Assembly: GCA_018657385.1 (NCBI GenBank)
Contig: JABHXF010000055.1
Location: 1 to 38,801 of the forward strand
Direction of reading: 5' to 3'
DNA: 38,801 nucleotides
Source of the DNA: Candidatus Woesearchaeota archaeon
GTDB taxonomy: Archaea > Nanobdellota > Nanobdellia > Woesearchaeales > DSVV01
This document shows, piece after piece, positions 23,290 through 31,314 of the stretch (positions are counted from its first letter, which is position 1; the number at the start of each line of letters is the position of its first letter). Below the pieces are notes generated by a model. That model searched no databases. It was given only the letters and a program-made list of their open reading frames with translations, and was not told the origin of the DNA. The translations under genes and the position numbers were made by a program.

Positions 23290-24861
23290 ATGATGAAAAA
23301 AATATTTTCACTGATGATTTTGGCAATGTTTATTGTTAGTATGGTGCCATTAACATTAGCTGAGGAAACAGAAGGTAAAAATTGGAAAAAAGTAGATAAT
23401 GACATTAGAAGATTTGTAATGAATACAGATCATGATAGTACATTAACATGTGTAGGGGATGTACAAAATAAGTTTTTTGAATTTGATGCAAACAGAGTAG
23501 AACATACAGCTCGTTACTATTGTTCAATTTGGGCAAATAGTAATAAGAAAGTAGGCGAAGAAAAGCCAATGTTACCTGCATACGATGTTAAGAAAGCAAG
23601 AATTCTTAAGAAAAGACCTGCTTTAGTAAAAGCAGTTGGTCAGTTTACAGAAGGTCAAAAGAATTTAATTGGTAAAGAATTCTCAAGAGCAAGATATAAA
23701 TGGTGCTTAGAGAATGAAGAAGATTGTAAAGAAACTCTTAAGAAAGTTAAAACTGAAGTAGATAAAGCAAAAAAGAAAATTTCTAAAGAAACTAAAGAAG
23801 AAGCTAAAGAAAAAGCTATGGAAGCAAGAAGAAGATTTGCTAAAGCTAAAGAACTTTACAAAGAGAAGTTAGAAAAAGCAAAAGAAAGAAGATCAAAATT
23901 CTTAGAAGTTAGAGAAAATAAAGATGTTTCTGAAGAAGAAAAAGTTGAATCTGCTAAAGAATATTTAGTTGAGAAAATTGAATTAGTTATGAGACATCTT
24001 GACAAATTAAAAGAAAGAGTTGAATCAGCTGAAAACATGGATGAAGAAAGAGCAAAAGCAATTGTTGAAAGAATTGATGGTGAAATGGTAAAACTTGAAG
24101 ACTTAATTGAAAAAACAAAAGCAGCTCAAACAAAACAAGATATTAGAGCAATAGCTGATAGACTTAAGAAAATTTGGAAAGGCTTTAATCCAGTAACAAA
24201 AGGTTATGCAGTTGGTTTAATGCATGCTAAAGTTAATGACATTATTGTAAGAAGTAATCAACTTGAAAAGAAACTTGATTCAATGATAGAATCAGCAGAA
24301 TTAAGAGACATTGATGTTTCAGTTGTTGATGAAAAAGTTGATGAGTTCAGTGAAAAAATTGAAAGAGCAAGACAAGCATATGCTGAATCAAAAGAACAAT
24401 TACAAGAAGCATGGGACTTTAGAAAAACTTTAACAGATGCAACTGATGCAGATGTTGAGAAATATAAAAGTTTAGTTCAATATTCAAATGATAGTTTAAA
24501 AGAAGCAAGGCAATTAATTAAAGAAGCTAATGAACTTTTGAAAGAGATCATAAAAGAATTGAAAGAAGCATACAATGGCGCACTTCCAGTAGTTGAAGAA
24601 GCAGAAGCAGAAGAAGAATTACCAGAAGCATCATGTGTTGATAATGATGATGGTCGTGATATCTTCACAGCAAGCTTTGTTTCAGGAGATTCTGGTGCAA
24701 TGGTTGGTGAATTTACTGACTTTTGTAGTGATAGTGATGCTGGTATTGGTCACGTAGATGAAGGAACCTATGTACATGAATACTTTTGTGAAAGTGGTTT
24801 TGTAGTTGGAATAACAAAAGAATGTGACAATGGTTGTTCAGCAGGAGCTTGTATAGCTTAA
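23290..24861 (+). CDS. secreted coiled-coil protein with C-terminal Cys-rich module
   Basis: This is a 523-residue protein from the ATG at 23290, chosen because GGAGG stands eight bases upstream and a signal peptide begins there (MMKKIFSLMILAMFIVSMVPLTLA, cleavage after about residue 24). Residues about 30-130 include several Cys and aromatic residues. About 145-440 is almost entirely Lys/Glu/Ala helix with heptad patterns, a long coiled coil. An acidic linker EEAEAEEELPE leads to an ~75-residue module with CVDNDDGRD, FCSDSD, YFCESG, and CDNGCSAGACIA, a disulfide-rich ending I associate with exported proteins of Woesearchaeota and relatives. It is probably a cell-surface or exported protein. 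It is divergent from the membrane-tethered winged-helix gene. Confidence 0.85.
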   Translation: MMKKIFSLMILAMFIVSMVPLTLAEETEGKNWKKVDNDIRRFVMNTDHDSTLTCVGDVQNKFFEFDANRVEHTARYYCSIWANSNKKVGEEKPMLPAYDVKKARILKKRPALVKAVGQFTEGQKNLIGKEFSRARYKWCLENEEDCKETLKKVKTEVDKAKKKISKETKEEAKEKAMEARRRFAKAKELYKEKLEKAKERRSKFLEVRENKDVSEEEKVESAKEYLVEKIELVMRHLDKLKERVESAENMDEERAKAIVERIDGEMVKLEDLIEKTKAAQTKQDIRAIADRLKKIWKGFNPVTKGYAVGLMHAKVNDIIVRSNQLEKKLDSMIESAELRDIDVSVVDEKVDEFSEKIERARQAYAESKEQLQEAWDFRKTLTDATDADVEKYKSLVQYSNDSLKEARQLIKEANELLKEIIKELKEAYNGALPVVEEAEAEEELPEASCVDNDDGRDIFTASFVSGDSGAMVGEFTDFCSDSDAGIGHVDEGTYVHEYFCESGFVVGITKECDNGCSAGACIA

Positions 24862-24914
24862 TTTTTTCTTTTTTCTTTTTATTTTATTTTTTAATTCTTT
24901 TTTAACTTTTTTTT
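24862..24914 (+). terminator. oligo-T terminator of the secreted protein gene
   Basis: About 50 nt of T tracts interrupted by single bases directly after the stop codon, typical archaeal intrinsic termination. It ends just before element E2. Confidence 0.65.
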
Positions 24915-24918
24915 AACA

Positions 24919-25070
24919 AGCCGGCAGGCTCTTTTCGTTGTTATTAATTTAATTTTTATTTCTTTTTACGATGTTAATTATAAATCCAACAACAACAACG
25001 GCACGGACGGACATTTTCTTTGAGAAAATATCCTACTCGGCTTCGCCTCGCCCGGCCATGTTGTTGGATT
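24919..25070 (+). repeat. Y-shaped intergenic element, copy E2
   Basis: It has the same plan as E1. Hairpin AGCC-ggca-GGCT (24919-24930), then the related motif TTTTCGTTGTTATT and an AT-rich spacer. The closing stem is AATCCAACAAC (24983-24993) with GTTGTTGGATT (25060-25070). Inner hairpins are GGAcATTTTCT/AGAAAATaTCC (25009-25033) and GGC-ttc-GCC. Compared with E1, the upstream stem and inner stems are changed on both sides with pairing kept. It lies between the terminator of the secreted protein and the end of the convergent ACT-domain gene. Confidence 0.8.
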
Positions 25071-25119
25071 GAAATCTTCCCCTAATTATATTATCTTTTA
25101 CATATATTATTAAAAAACT

Positions 25120-25758
25120 TCAAAATTTTAAGAAATTCATTACCTTACCTAAATCTTCTTCGTTAATAACAATTATTGTGTCTGTCCAACAGCTCATTGT
25201 TTCCATTATATTTACTCCATTGTCTGCGAACAAAGAATAAAGATATGAAATAACTCCTGGAACATTTTCTAGGTCTTCTCCACTTTTTACTGTAATCATT
25301 ACTTGATCTTTTGTTATCTTTAATATGTTTTTTTTAAACATTTCTTTTATTTCTTCTAAGTATTTTTCAGAAACAATAATAGTAAACACATTTGTGCCTT
25401 CAATTGCATAAAACATATCTGCTTTCTTTCTAATTTTCTTTTCAATATCTAATAAATTGTCCATATATAGTTTTTTGTTAATTATTATTGCTACAATTTT
25501 GTTTTTAATTTCAAGTTCACTTTTTTTTAGCACATCTAAAATCTGATCTTCTTGTATCTCTGAAGAATCCTTGCTTAACTTTTCAGAATATCTTCTACAT
25601 GCAATTAGCACTGCTTCCATCTTTGTTTTTTCTAATCCTAAATCTTTAGCAATTAATCTAGATAATTTAGAATAATTAACAACACCTTTTTTCATAGCAT
25701 CTTTTATGCTAGGATGTTCTGATATGTATTTCTGGGTTTGTTTAGTAATTGTTGTCAT
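25120..25758 (-). CDS. ACT-domain protein, putative metabolite-binding regulator
   Basis: This 212-residue protein has a helical N-terminal region (about 1-75, including SKLSRLIAKDLGLEKTKMEAVLIACRRY) resembling a small DNA-binding or helical bundle. A middle alpha/beta part is followed by a C-terminal ACT domain (about 150-212, GEDLENVPGVISYLYSLFADNGVNIMETMSCWTDTIIVI), close to the regulatory ACT of aspartokinases. ACT domains bind amino acids. It lacks any enzyme domain, so a regulator is likely. Being near the arg genes, an amino-acid-sensing role is possible but unproven. It is probably co-directional with the transglutaminase-like gene, 73 nt apart. Confidence 0.78.
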   Translation of the reverse strand: MTTITKQTQKYISEHPSIKDAMKKGVVNYSKLSRLIAKDLGLEKTKMEAVLIACRRYSEKLSKDSSEIQEDQILDVLKKSELEIKNKIVAIIINKKLYMDNLLDIEKKIRKKADMFYAIEGTNVFTIIVSEKYLEEIKEMFKKNILKITKDQVMITVKSGEDLENVPGVISYLYSLFADNGVNIMETMSCWTDTIIVINEEDLGKVMNFLKF

Positions 25759-25831
25759 AAAATTATCAATAGAATTACTTTTATTTAAATTTAACTAGTT
25801 TGTCTGATATTGGACAATTATCTTTGGACAA

Positions 25832-26875
25832 TTATCTAATTCTTCTTACAGAATCTGAACAAATTTCACCACTTAAACACTTTAAGTTAGGTTCTTTAGT
25901 ATATAGAACATTTCTAAAGCCAGAGGTAGGAATAATATATGCATGATTACAAGAATCCCCTACAAATCTTTTATATCTTCTATCAGTAAATGATCTTTGA
26001 CTGATATAAAGAGTTGGGTCTACTAAGTGGTATCTTCTATCTTTGAATACTTCTGTCCAACCATGTGATTCTCCTAAGTTACTTAGTGTAGGTAAGACAT
26101 CATAATTACCTGATTTAAGATTTAATAATACTCCTCCTTGAAGTCTAATATCTCCACCTGCAAAATATACCAAATGACATAATGTTCTTGCAAAATCTCC
26201 ACACACACCAGTCTTCTTATTAATAACTTCCAATGGTGTAAAACTATGATCTGGTCCACCATTCAAATCATATCTTAATTCTTTAGCCATTCCCTCAAGT
26301 ATTCTTCTTAAAATCCCCCAAGTAAATTTTTGAGAACCTTGACCTCTTCTTTCAAACACATCATGTCTCTTTAGGAATTCATCTATATCAGGATGTGTAT
26401 CAAACATATCTACATCTACTAATCTATTTGAATTTGCACCTACAACAGATGAACTATCTAATGGATCTGATAAATGGTTATTGTATAACCTAAATAATAA
26501 CTCAATTCCATCTTCATCTATGTCCATATGTTTTACATGGTATTTTCTAGATCCATCTGGTAATCTTTCAATATTTTCAGTTTCAAATGATGGGTTTATC
26601 CATTCCATTCTTCTATCCAAACTAATAAAAGAAGGACCAGAGTATGCTGTTGGTTCCCCATCAATAATGTGTCTAAATTTTACCTTAAGACTAATTTTTG
26701 TGTTATACCCTAGGACTTGACTTGCATATTTTCCTAAAATAAGTCCATCTAAGAATTTTTTATTTGATAATTTACACCATGCTTCGACTCTTTCTAACTC
26801 TTCGGCATCTAAGTCTTTTTTATATATATCTAACATGTGATTTACTACATCTAAGTAGTATTTATATTTTTTCAT
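25832..26875 (-). CDS. transglutaminase-like (papain-fold) protein
   Basis: The core has the transglutaminase-like triad: Cys in KKTGVCGDFA, His in ESHGWTEVF and Asp in YHLVDPT (residues 225, 271 and 286 from the ATG at 26875). The frame continues three codons further to a TTG at 26884, but the ATG is preferred. About 190 residues before the core form an unrecognised N-terminal domain, and about 60 follow. No signal peptide or membrane segment is visible, so it is cytosolic, probably a peptidase or amidase-like enzyme rather than a crosslinker. It is divergent from the arg gene cluster. Confidence 0.83.
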   Translation of the reverse strand: MKKYKYYLDVVNHMLDIYKKDLDAEELERVEAWCKLSNKKFLDGLILGKYASQVLGYNTKISLKVKFRHIIDGEPTAYSGPSFISLDRRMEWINPSFETENIERLPDGSRKYHVKHMDIDEDGIELLFRLYNNHLSDPLDSSSVVGANSNRLVDVDMFDTHPDIDEFLKRHDVFERRGQGSQKFTWGILRRILEGMAKELRYDLNGGPDHSFTPLEVINKKTGVCGDFARTLCHLVYFAGGDIRLQGGVLLNLKSGNYDVLPTLSNLGESHGWTEVFKDRRYHLVDPTLYISQRSFTDRRYKRFVGDSCNHAYIIPTSGFRNVLYTKEPNLKCLSGEICSDSVRRIR

Positions 26876-26901
26876 TTGAAACAACCATGTAATCTCAATT
26901 T

Positions 26902-26928
26902 TGTCTCATATCAGACATTAGTGTCTCA
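26902..26928. promoter_or_regulatory. candidate operator between divergent transglutaminase and arg-cluster promoters
   Basis: TGTCTCA occurs at 26902-26908 and 26922-26928, exactly 20 bp apart, that is two DNA turns. The second copy overlaps the dyad AGACA-ttag-TGTCT (26913-26926). This lies between the minus-strand start and the plus-strand TATA box, a good place for a shared regulator. Confidence 0.4.
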
Positions 26929-26950
26929 AATGTACTATAATGGTCACAAG

Positions 26951-26960
26951 GTTTATATAG
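26951..26960 (+). promoter_or_regulatory. TATA box of the arg gene cluster
   Basis: GTTTATATAG lies 63-72 nt before the ATG at 27023. The predicted transcript starts near 26985 and includes the AAAGGTG ribosome binding site. Confidence 0.55.
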
Positions 26961-27022
26961 CTACAGGTGCTCTATACATATCAGAGATGAGGGGATAATA
27001 ATCAATAATTAAAGGTGAAAAA

Positions 27023-27535
27023 ATGAAAGTCGCAATACAAAAACCAATGGAAGAAACATCAGAGGGAAACTATATTGAAAAAACCTTCGAAGCAATATTC
27101 CTATTATCACAAGATAATAATTTGGATATTGATGGTGTTGTTCATTTAGGTACTTTAGAAAAAGCAGTATCTGATTTTCATCCTTTGTATAAATCAGCAG
27201 ATTGTTATGTAGCTGGTAAAGTTAATTATTTAGGTTATACAAGTGAATTAAAATATGATACACAAAAACAGATTAAAGATAGTCAAAGTCATGAGAATTT
27301 GCTTTATGTTTTTAATGGCTTTAGTGAATCTTATCATCTTACTGCACAAACAGGATATTATACTGCGTTTTTTGAAGTTTTTTCAGTTTCAAAAGATGTT
27401 TTAGATGCTTGTGGCGAAAAAAATGTATTAAAACTAAAAAAATATCCTGAGAATATAGCTTGTCTAGAAACTTTAGACAATAAAGTGCTTTATGAAGGAT
27501 TAACATTAATAAAAACAATTTGTGTGGAGGCATAA
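27023..27535 (+). CDS. hypothetical protein, first gene of the arg cluster
   Basis: I recognise no family in this 170-residue soluble protein. It is mixed alpha/beta, starting [20 protein letters not shown], with central [25 protein letters not shown] and [17 protein letters not shown] segments and four scattered cysteines. There is no membrane segment or nucleotide-binding loop. AAAGGTG stands five bases before the ATG. Its stop is two bases before the argG ATG, and the argG ribosome binding site lies inside its last codons, so it is certainly co-transcribed with argG. It may be a regulator or an accessory protein of arginine synthesis. Confidence 0.8.
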   Translation: MKVAIQKPMEETSEGNYIEKTFEAIFLLSQDNNLDIDGVVHLGTLEKAVSDFHPLYKSADCYVAGKVNYLGYTSELKYDTQKQIKDSQSHENLLYVFNGFSESYHLTAQTGYYTAFFEVFSVSKDVLDACGEKNVLKLKKYPENIACLETLDNKVLYEGLTLIKTICVEA

Positions 27536-27537
27536 AA

Positions 27538-28803
27538 ATGAATAAAACAAACAAACCAAAAGTTGTATTAGCATATTCAGGAGGACTAGATACCTCAGTA
27601 ATTCTTAAATGGCTCTTAGATAAAGGTTATGAGGTAATAGCATACATTGCAGATGTTGGCCAAGATGATGATTTTGAAGCTGCAAAAGCAAAAGCAGAGA
27701 AAATAGGAGCTTCAAAAGTTTATATAATGGATTTAAAAAAAGAATTTGTTACAAATTATATTTTTCAAGCATTAAAAGGAAATGCTATTTATGAAGGAAC
27801 TTATTTATTAGGAACTTCATTAGCAAGACCTTTGATTTCAAAATATCAAATAGAAATTGCAAAGAAAGAAGGTGCAGAATATGTTTCACATGGTGCAACT
27901 GGTAAAGGAAATGATCAAGTTAGATTTGAATTAGCTTATTATGCATTAAATCCCAAAATAAAAATAATTGCACCTTGGAAAATGCAAGAATTCCTAAATG
28001 AATTTAAGGGAAGAACAGATTTAATTAATTATGCAGAAAAACATGGCATCCCAATTAGTGCTACATTAAAAAAACCATATAGTGAGGATGATAACTTAAT
28101 GCATATTAGTCATGAAGCAGGAATTTTAGAAGATCCAAATAAAGCAGCTAGCAAAGAAATATTTTCAAAAATAGTATCTCCATTAGATGCTCCTGATGAA
28201 GAAACAATTATTGAGATTGAATTTAAAGATGGTTTGCCAATTAAAGTAACAAACAAAAATAATAACGAAGTTGTTGAAGAACCATTAAAGTTATTTACTT
28301 ATCTAAACGAATTAGGTGGTAAAAATGGAATTGGTATAGTTGATATGGTTGAAAATCGTTTTGTTGGTCTCAAGTCTCGTGGAGTGTATGAAACACCTGG
28401 TGCAACAATACTTTGGAAAGCACATCGTGATATTGAAGGCATAGCAATGGATAAAGAAGTTATGCATTTGAAAGATAGTTTAACACCAAAGTTTTCAGAA
28501 TTAATTTATAATGGATTTTGGTTCTGCCCAGAGATGGATTTCATGATGGCTTCATTTAATCAAAGTCAAAAATTAATTGATGGTGTTGTAACATTATCAT
28601 TATACAAGGGAAATGTTATGCCAATTGCTCGAACCTCTCCTAGTTCATTGTATGATCAAGAATTAGGTAGCATGGATATTGAAGGTGGCTTTGATCAAAC
28701 AGATTCAGCAGGTTTTATCAAAATAAATGCATTAAGATTAAAAGCTCATAATGTTATCCTTGACAAAAAACAATTAGGTGTTGAGGAAGCATTGGAGAAA
28801 TGA
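27538..28803 (+). CDS. argG: argininosuccinate synthase
   Basis: ATP-dependent joining of citrulline and aspartate to argininosuccinate, the penultimate step of arginine synthesis. The 421-residue protein has the N-type ATP pyrophosphatase loop AYSGGLDTS at 12-20, then [23 protein letters not shown] and the C-terminal [21 protein letters not shown] segments. Its wording follows the human ASS1 type closely. The ATG at 27538 is chosen because GGAGG lies seven bases before it; a frame open six codons further upstream has no site. The argH frame overlaps its stop. Confidence 0.96.
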   Translation: MNKTNKPKVVLAYSGGLDTSVILKWLLDKGYEVIAYIADVGQDDDFEAAKAKAEKIGASKVYIMDLKKEFVTNYIFQALKGNAIYEGTYLLGTSLARPLISKYQIEIAKKEGAEYVSHGATGKGNDQVRFELAYYALNPKIKIIAPWKMQEFLNEFKGRTDLINYAEKHGIPISATLKKPYSEDDNLMHISHEAGILEDPNKAASKEIFSKIVSPLDAPDEETIIEIEFKDGLPIKVTNKNNNEVVEEPLKLFTYLNELGGKNGIGIVDMVENRFVGLKSRGVYETPGATILWKAHRDIEGIAMDKEVMHLKDSLTPKFSELIYNGFWFCPEMDFMMASFNQSQKLIDGVVTLSLYKGNVMPIARTSPSSLYDQELGSMDIEGGFDQTDSAGFIKINALRLKAHNVILDKKQLGVEEALEK

Positions 28804-28826
28804 ATGTAAAATCATGGGGAAATAAA

Positions 28827-30029
28827 ATGAAATTATGGCAAAAGAATTACAATGTTAACAAAGAAATAGAAGCTTTTACAGTTGGAAATGATTATTTGCT
28901 AGACAAGAAACTAGTAAAATATGATTGTTTAGCATCAATTGCACATGCAAAGATGTTAGGGAAAATAAAAGTCCTGAAAAAGCAAGAAGTTGTTAAGCTA
29001 GTTAAAACTTTAAAACAAATAATTTTTTTGCATGAAAAAGGAAAGTTTGAAATTAAGCAGCAAGATGAAGATTGTCATACAGCTATTGAAAATTTCCTTG
29101 TTAAAAAATTAGGAAATGTTGGAAAAAAGATTCATACTGCTAGATCTAGAAATGATCAAGTTTTAGTTGCACTAAGATTATATGAAAAACATGAATTAGT
29201 TGAAACTAAAAAATTACTTGCTGTGTTAAAGAAAGCACTAATCAACATAATCAAGAAGAATGGCAATGTAAAGATTCCTGGTTATACACACATGCAAAAG
29301 GCAATGCCTTCATCTATTAAATTATGGTTAGGTAGTTTTGTTTATGCAATTGATGATGACATTAAACAACTAGAAAGTGTTGAGAAATTAATTAATCAAT
29401 CTCCTTTAGGTAGTGCAGCTGGTTTTGGTGTTCCTGTTTTTAACATTGACAAAAATTTCACAGCAAAACAATTAGGTTTTAACAAAGTAATGCAGAATCC
29501 AATGTATTGTCAGATGTCACGTGGGAAATTTGAATCATCTGTGATTAATGTAATGACGCAAGTAATGGCAACTTTAAATAAACTTGCAACTGATATGATT
29601 ATGTTTAACATGAAAGAGTTTGGTTACATTTCTCTTCCTAAACAATTTTGTACTGGTAGCTCTATCATGCCACAAAAAAATAATCCTGATGTTTTAGAAT
29701 TGATTCGTGCTAAGTATAGTGTTGTTTTAGGAGAAGAGTTTAAAGTGAAAAGTATGATTAGTAATTTAATTAGTGGTTATAATCGTGATATGCAATTAAC
29801 TAAAGAACCGTTGATGAACTCCATTGAAATTACTAAACAATCTATTGAAATAATGGCTTTAGTTGTCAATGGTACTGAATTAACTAAAAAAAATATTGAT
29901 AATTGCAAAAAAGCAATGACTCTTGAATTATATGCAACAGAAGAAGCTTATAAATTAGTTAAGAAAGGAATGAGCTTTAGAGATGCGTATAAGAAAGTAG
30001 GAATCGCTTTAGAAAAACAGGATCTGTAG
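28827..30029 (+). CDS. argH: argininosuccinate lyase
   Basis: This enzyme cleaves argininosuccinate to arginine and fumarate. From the ATG at 28827 it has 400 residues. Signature segments are HTARSRNDQ (103-111), GYTHMQKA (152-159) and the fumarase/lyase signature GSSIMPQKNNPD (277-288) with the catalytic Ser loop. The start is set at MKLWQKN, where lyases of this family usually begin and where GGGGAAA precedes the ATG. An upstream in-frame ATG at 28800 overlaps the argG stop as ATGA and would add nine residues; coupling from there cannot be excluded. Confidence 0.95.
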   Translation: MKLWQKNYNVNKEIEAFTVGNDYLLDKKLVKYDCLASIAHAKMLGKIKVLKKQEVVKLVKTLKQIIFLHEKGKFEIKQQDEDCHTAIENFLVKKLGNVGKKIHTARSRNDQVLVALRLYEKHELVETKKLLAVLKKALINIIKKNGNVKIPGYTHMQKAMPSSIKLWLGSFVYAIDDDIKQLESVEKLINQSPLGSAAGFGVPVFNIDKNFTAKQLGFNKVMQNPMYCQMSRGKFESSVINVMTQVMATLNKLATDMIMFNMKEFGYISLPKQFCTGSSIMPQKNNPDVLELIRAKYSVVLGEEFKVKSMISNLISGYNRDMQLTKEPLMNSIEITKQSIEIMALVVNGTELTKKNIDNCKKAMTLELYATEEAYKLVKKGMSFRDAYKKVGIALEKQDL

Positions 30030-30069
30030 AGTATATTTATAAAATATGTTTGTAAAGCATATATTAATT

Positions 30070-30104
30070 CACCTATAACTTTATTTATGACATGATTATA
30101 GGTG
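30070..30104. promoter_or_regulatory. inverted repeat between argH and carA
   Basis: CACCTATAA (30070-30078) and TTATAGGTG (30096-30104) form a perfect 9-bp inverted repeat with 17 nt between. It lies about 50 nt upstream of the carA ATG, near TATA-like ACTTTATTTATG. It may be a dimeric operator of the carAB promoter or a hairpin; there is no T-run to make it a terminator. Confidence 0.5.
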
Positions 30105-30156
30105 GTGTAGGTATTTAAGTACATATGAACTAATGAATAATAAATAGAGATGATAA

Positions 30157-31290
30157 ATGATGAAAAACCATCTGAAAGCAAAGTTAATACTTGAGGATGG
30201 TTCTATCTTCAATGGATTCTCTTTTGGTCATCCTGGTTCAATATCTGGAGAGATTGTATTTAACACAGGAATGGTTGGTTATCCTCAATCTTTAACTGAT
30301 CCATCATATACTGGACAAATTCTTGTTTTTACTTTTCCCTTATTAGGAAATTATGGTGTTAGTGATTCAGGTTTAGACAAATATGGTATTCCTATTGATT
30401 TTGAATCTAGTAATATACATATTAAGGCAATGGTTGTTTCAGAATATTGTTCTGAACATAATCATTGGAATTCAAAAAAATCTCTTGAGACTTGGTTAAA
30501 AGAAAATAATGTTCCTGCTATATTTGGAGTTGATACTAGAGCTTTAACTATCAAAATAAGAGAAAAAGGAGTAATGCTTGGGAAAATAATAATTGGAGAT
30601 TCAGGTATTGATCAAATAGAATTTTATGATCCTAATAAAGATAATTTAGTGGCAGAAGTATCAAGAAAAGATGTTTTAAGTTTAGGAAATGGAAAATATA
30701 AAATTATTGTAGTAGATTGTGGAATGAAAAATAATATTTTAAGAAATTTGCTTAAAAAAGATGTTACATTAAAAGTTGTACCATGGAATTATGATTTTAA
30801 TAAAGAAGAATATGATGGATTGTTTATTTCAAATGGTCCTGGTGATCCAATTCATTGTCAAGAAACAATTCAACACATAAAAAAAGCAATGGAATTAGAA
30901 AAACCAATTTTTGGTATTTGTTTAGGTCATCAATTGCTTGCTTTAGCATCAGGAGCTAAAACATACAAATTAAAATATGGTCATCGTGGTCAAAATCAAC
31001 CTTGTGTTAGAAATAGAAAACAAGGTTATGTAACCTCACAAAATCATGGTTATGCAGTTGATAAAGATAGTTTACCAGACAATTGGGATGAGTTATTTTT
31101 CAATGCAAATGATGGAACTAATGAAGGAATAAAGCATTCAACCCTGCCTTTTTTTAGTGTGCAGTTTCATCCTGAAGGTTCATGCGGACCAAATGATACT
31201 GTGTATTTGTTTGATGAATTTATTGAGTTAATAGAAAAAGCAAAAAATTCAGTTGTTGAGAATAATTCAGATGTAACTGAAATAAATTAA
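30157..31290 (+). CDS. carA: carbamoyl-phosphate synthase small (glutaminase) subunit
   Basis: This subunit splits glutamine and feeds ammonia to CarB to make carbamoyl phosphate for arginine and pyrimidines. The 377 residues contain the CarA-specific N-terminal domain (MVGYPQSLTDPSYTGQIL, 39-56) and a class I amidotransferase with C255 in GICLGHQ, and H338 and E340 in QFHPEG. The wording, for example PLLGNYGV, GVDTRAL, SNGPGDP, HRGQNQPC and TSQNHGYAV, is that of animal/fungal CAD and CPS rather than E. coli. Two tandem ATGs (30157, 30160) follow GAGATGA. CarB follows after 24 nt. Confidence 0.96.
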   Translation: MMKNHLKAKLILEDGSIFNGFSFGHPGSISGEIVFNTGMVGYPQSLTDPSYTGQILVFTFPLLGNYGVSDSGLDKYGIPIDFESSNIHIKAMVVSEYCSEHNHWNSKKSLETWLKENNVPAIFGVDTRALTIKIREKGVMLGKIIIGDSGIDQIEFYDPNKDNLVAEVSRKDVLSLGNGKYKIIVVDCGMKNNILRNLLKKDVTLKVVPWNYDFNKEEYDGLFISNGPGDPIHCQETIQHIKKAMELEKPIFGICLGHQLLALASGAKTYKLKYGHRGQNQPCVRNRKQGYVTSQNHGYAVDKDSLPDNWDELFFNANDGTNEGIKHSTLPFFSVQFHPEGSCGPNDTVYLFDEFIELIEKAKNSVVENNSDVTEIN

Positions 31291-31314
31291 AAAAAACTAA
31301 GAAATAATAATAAA

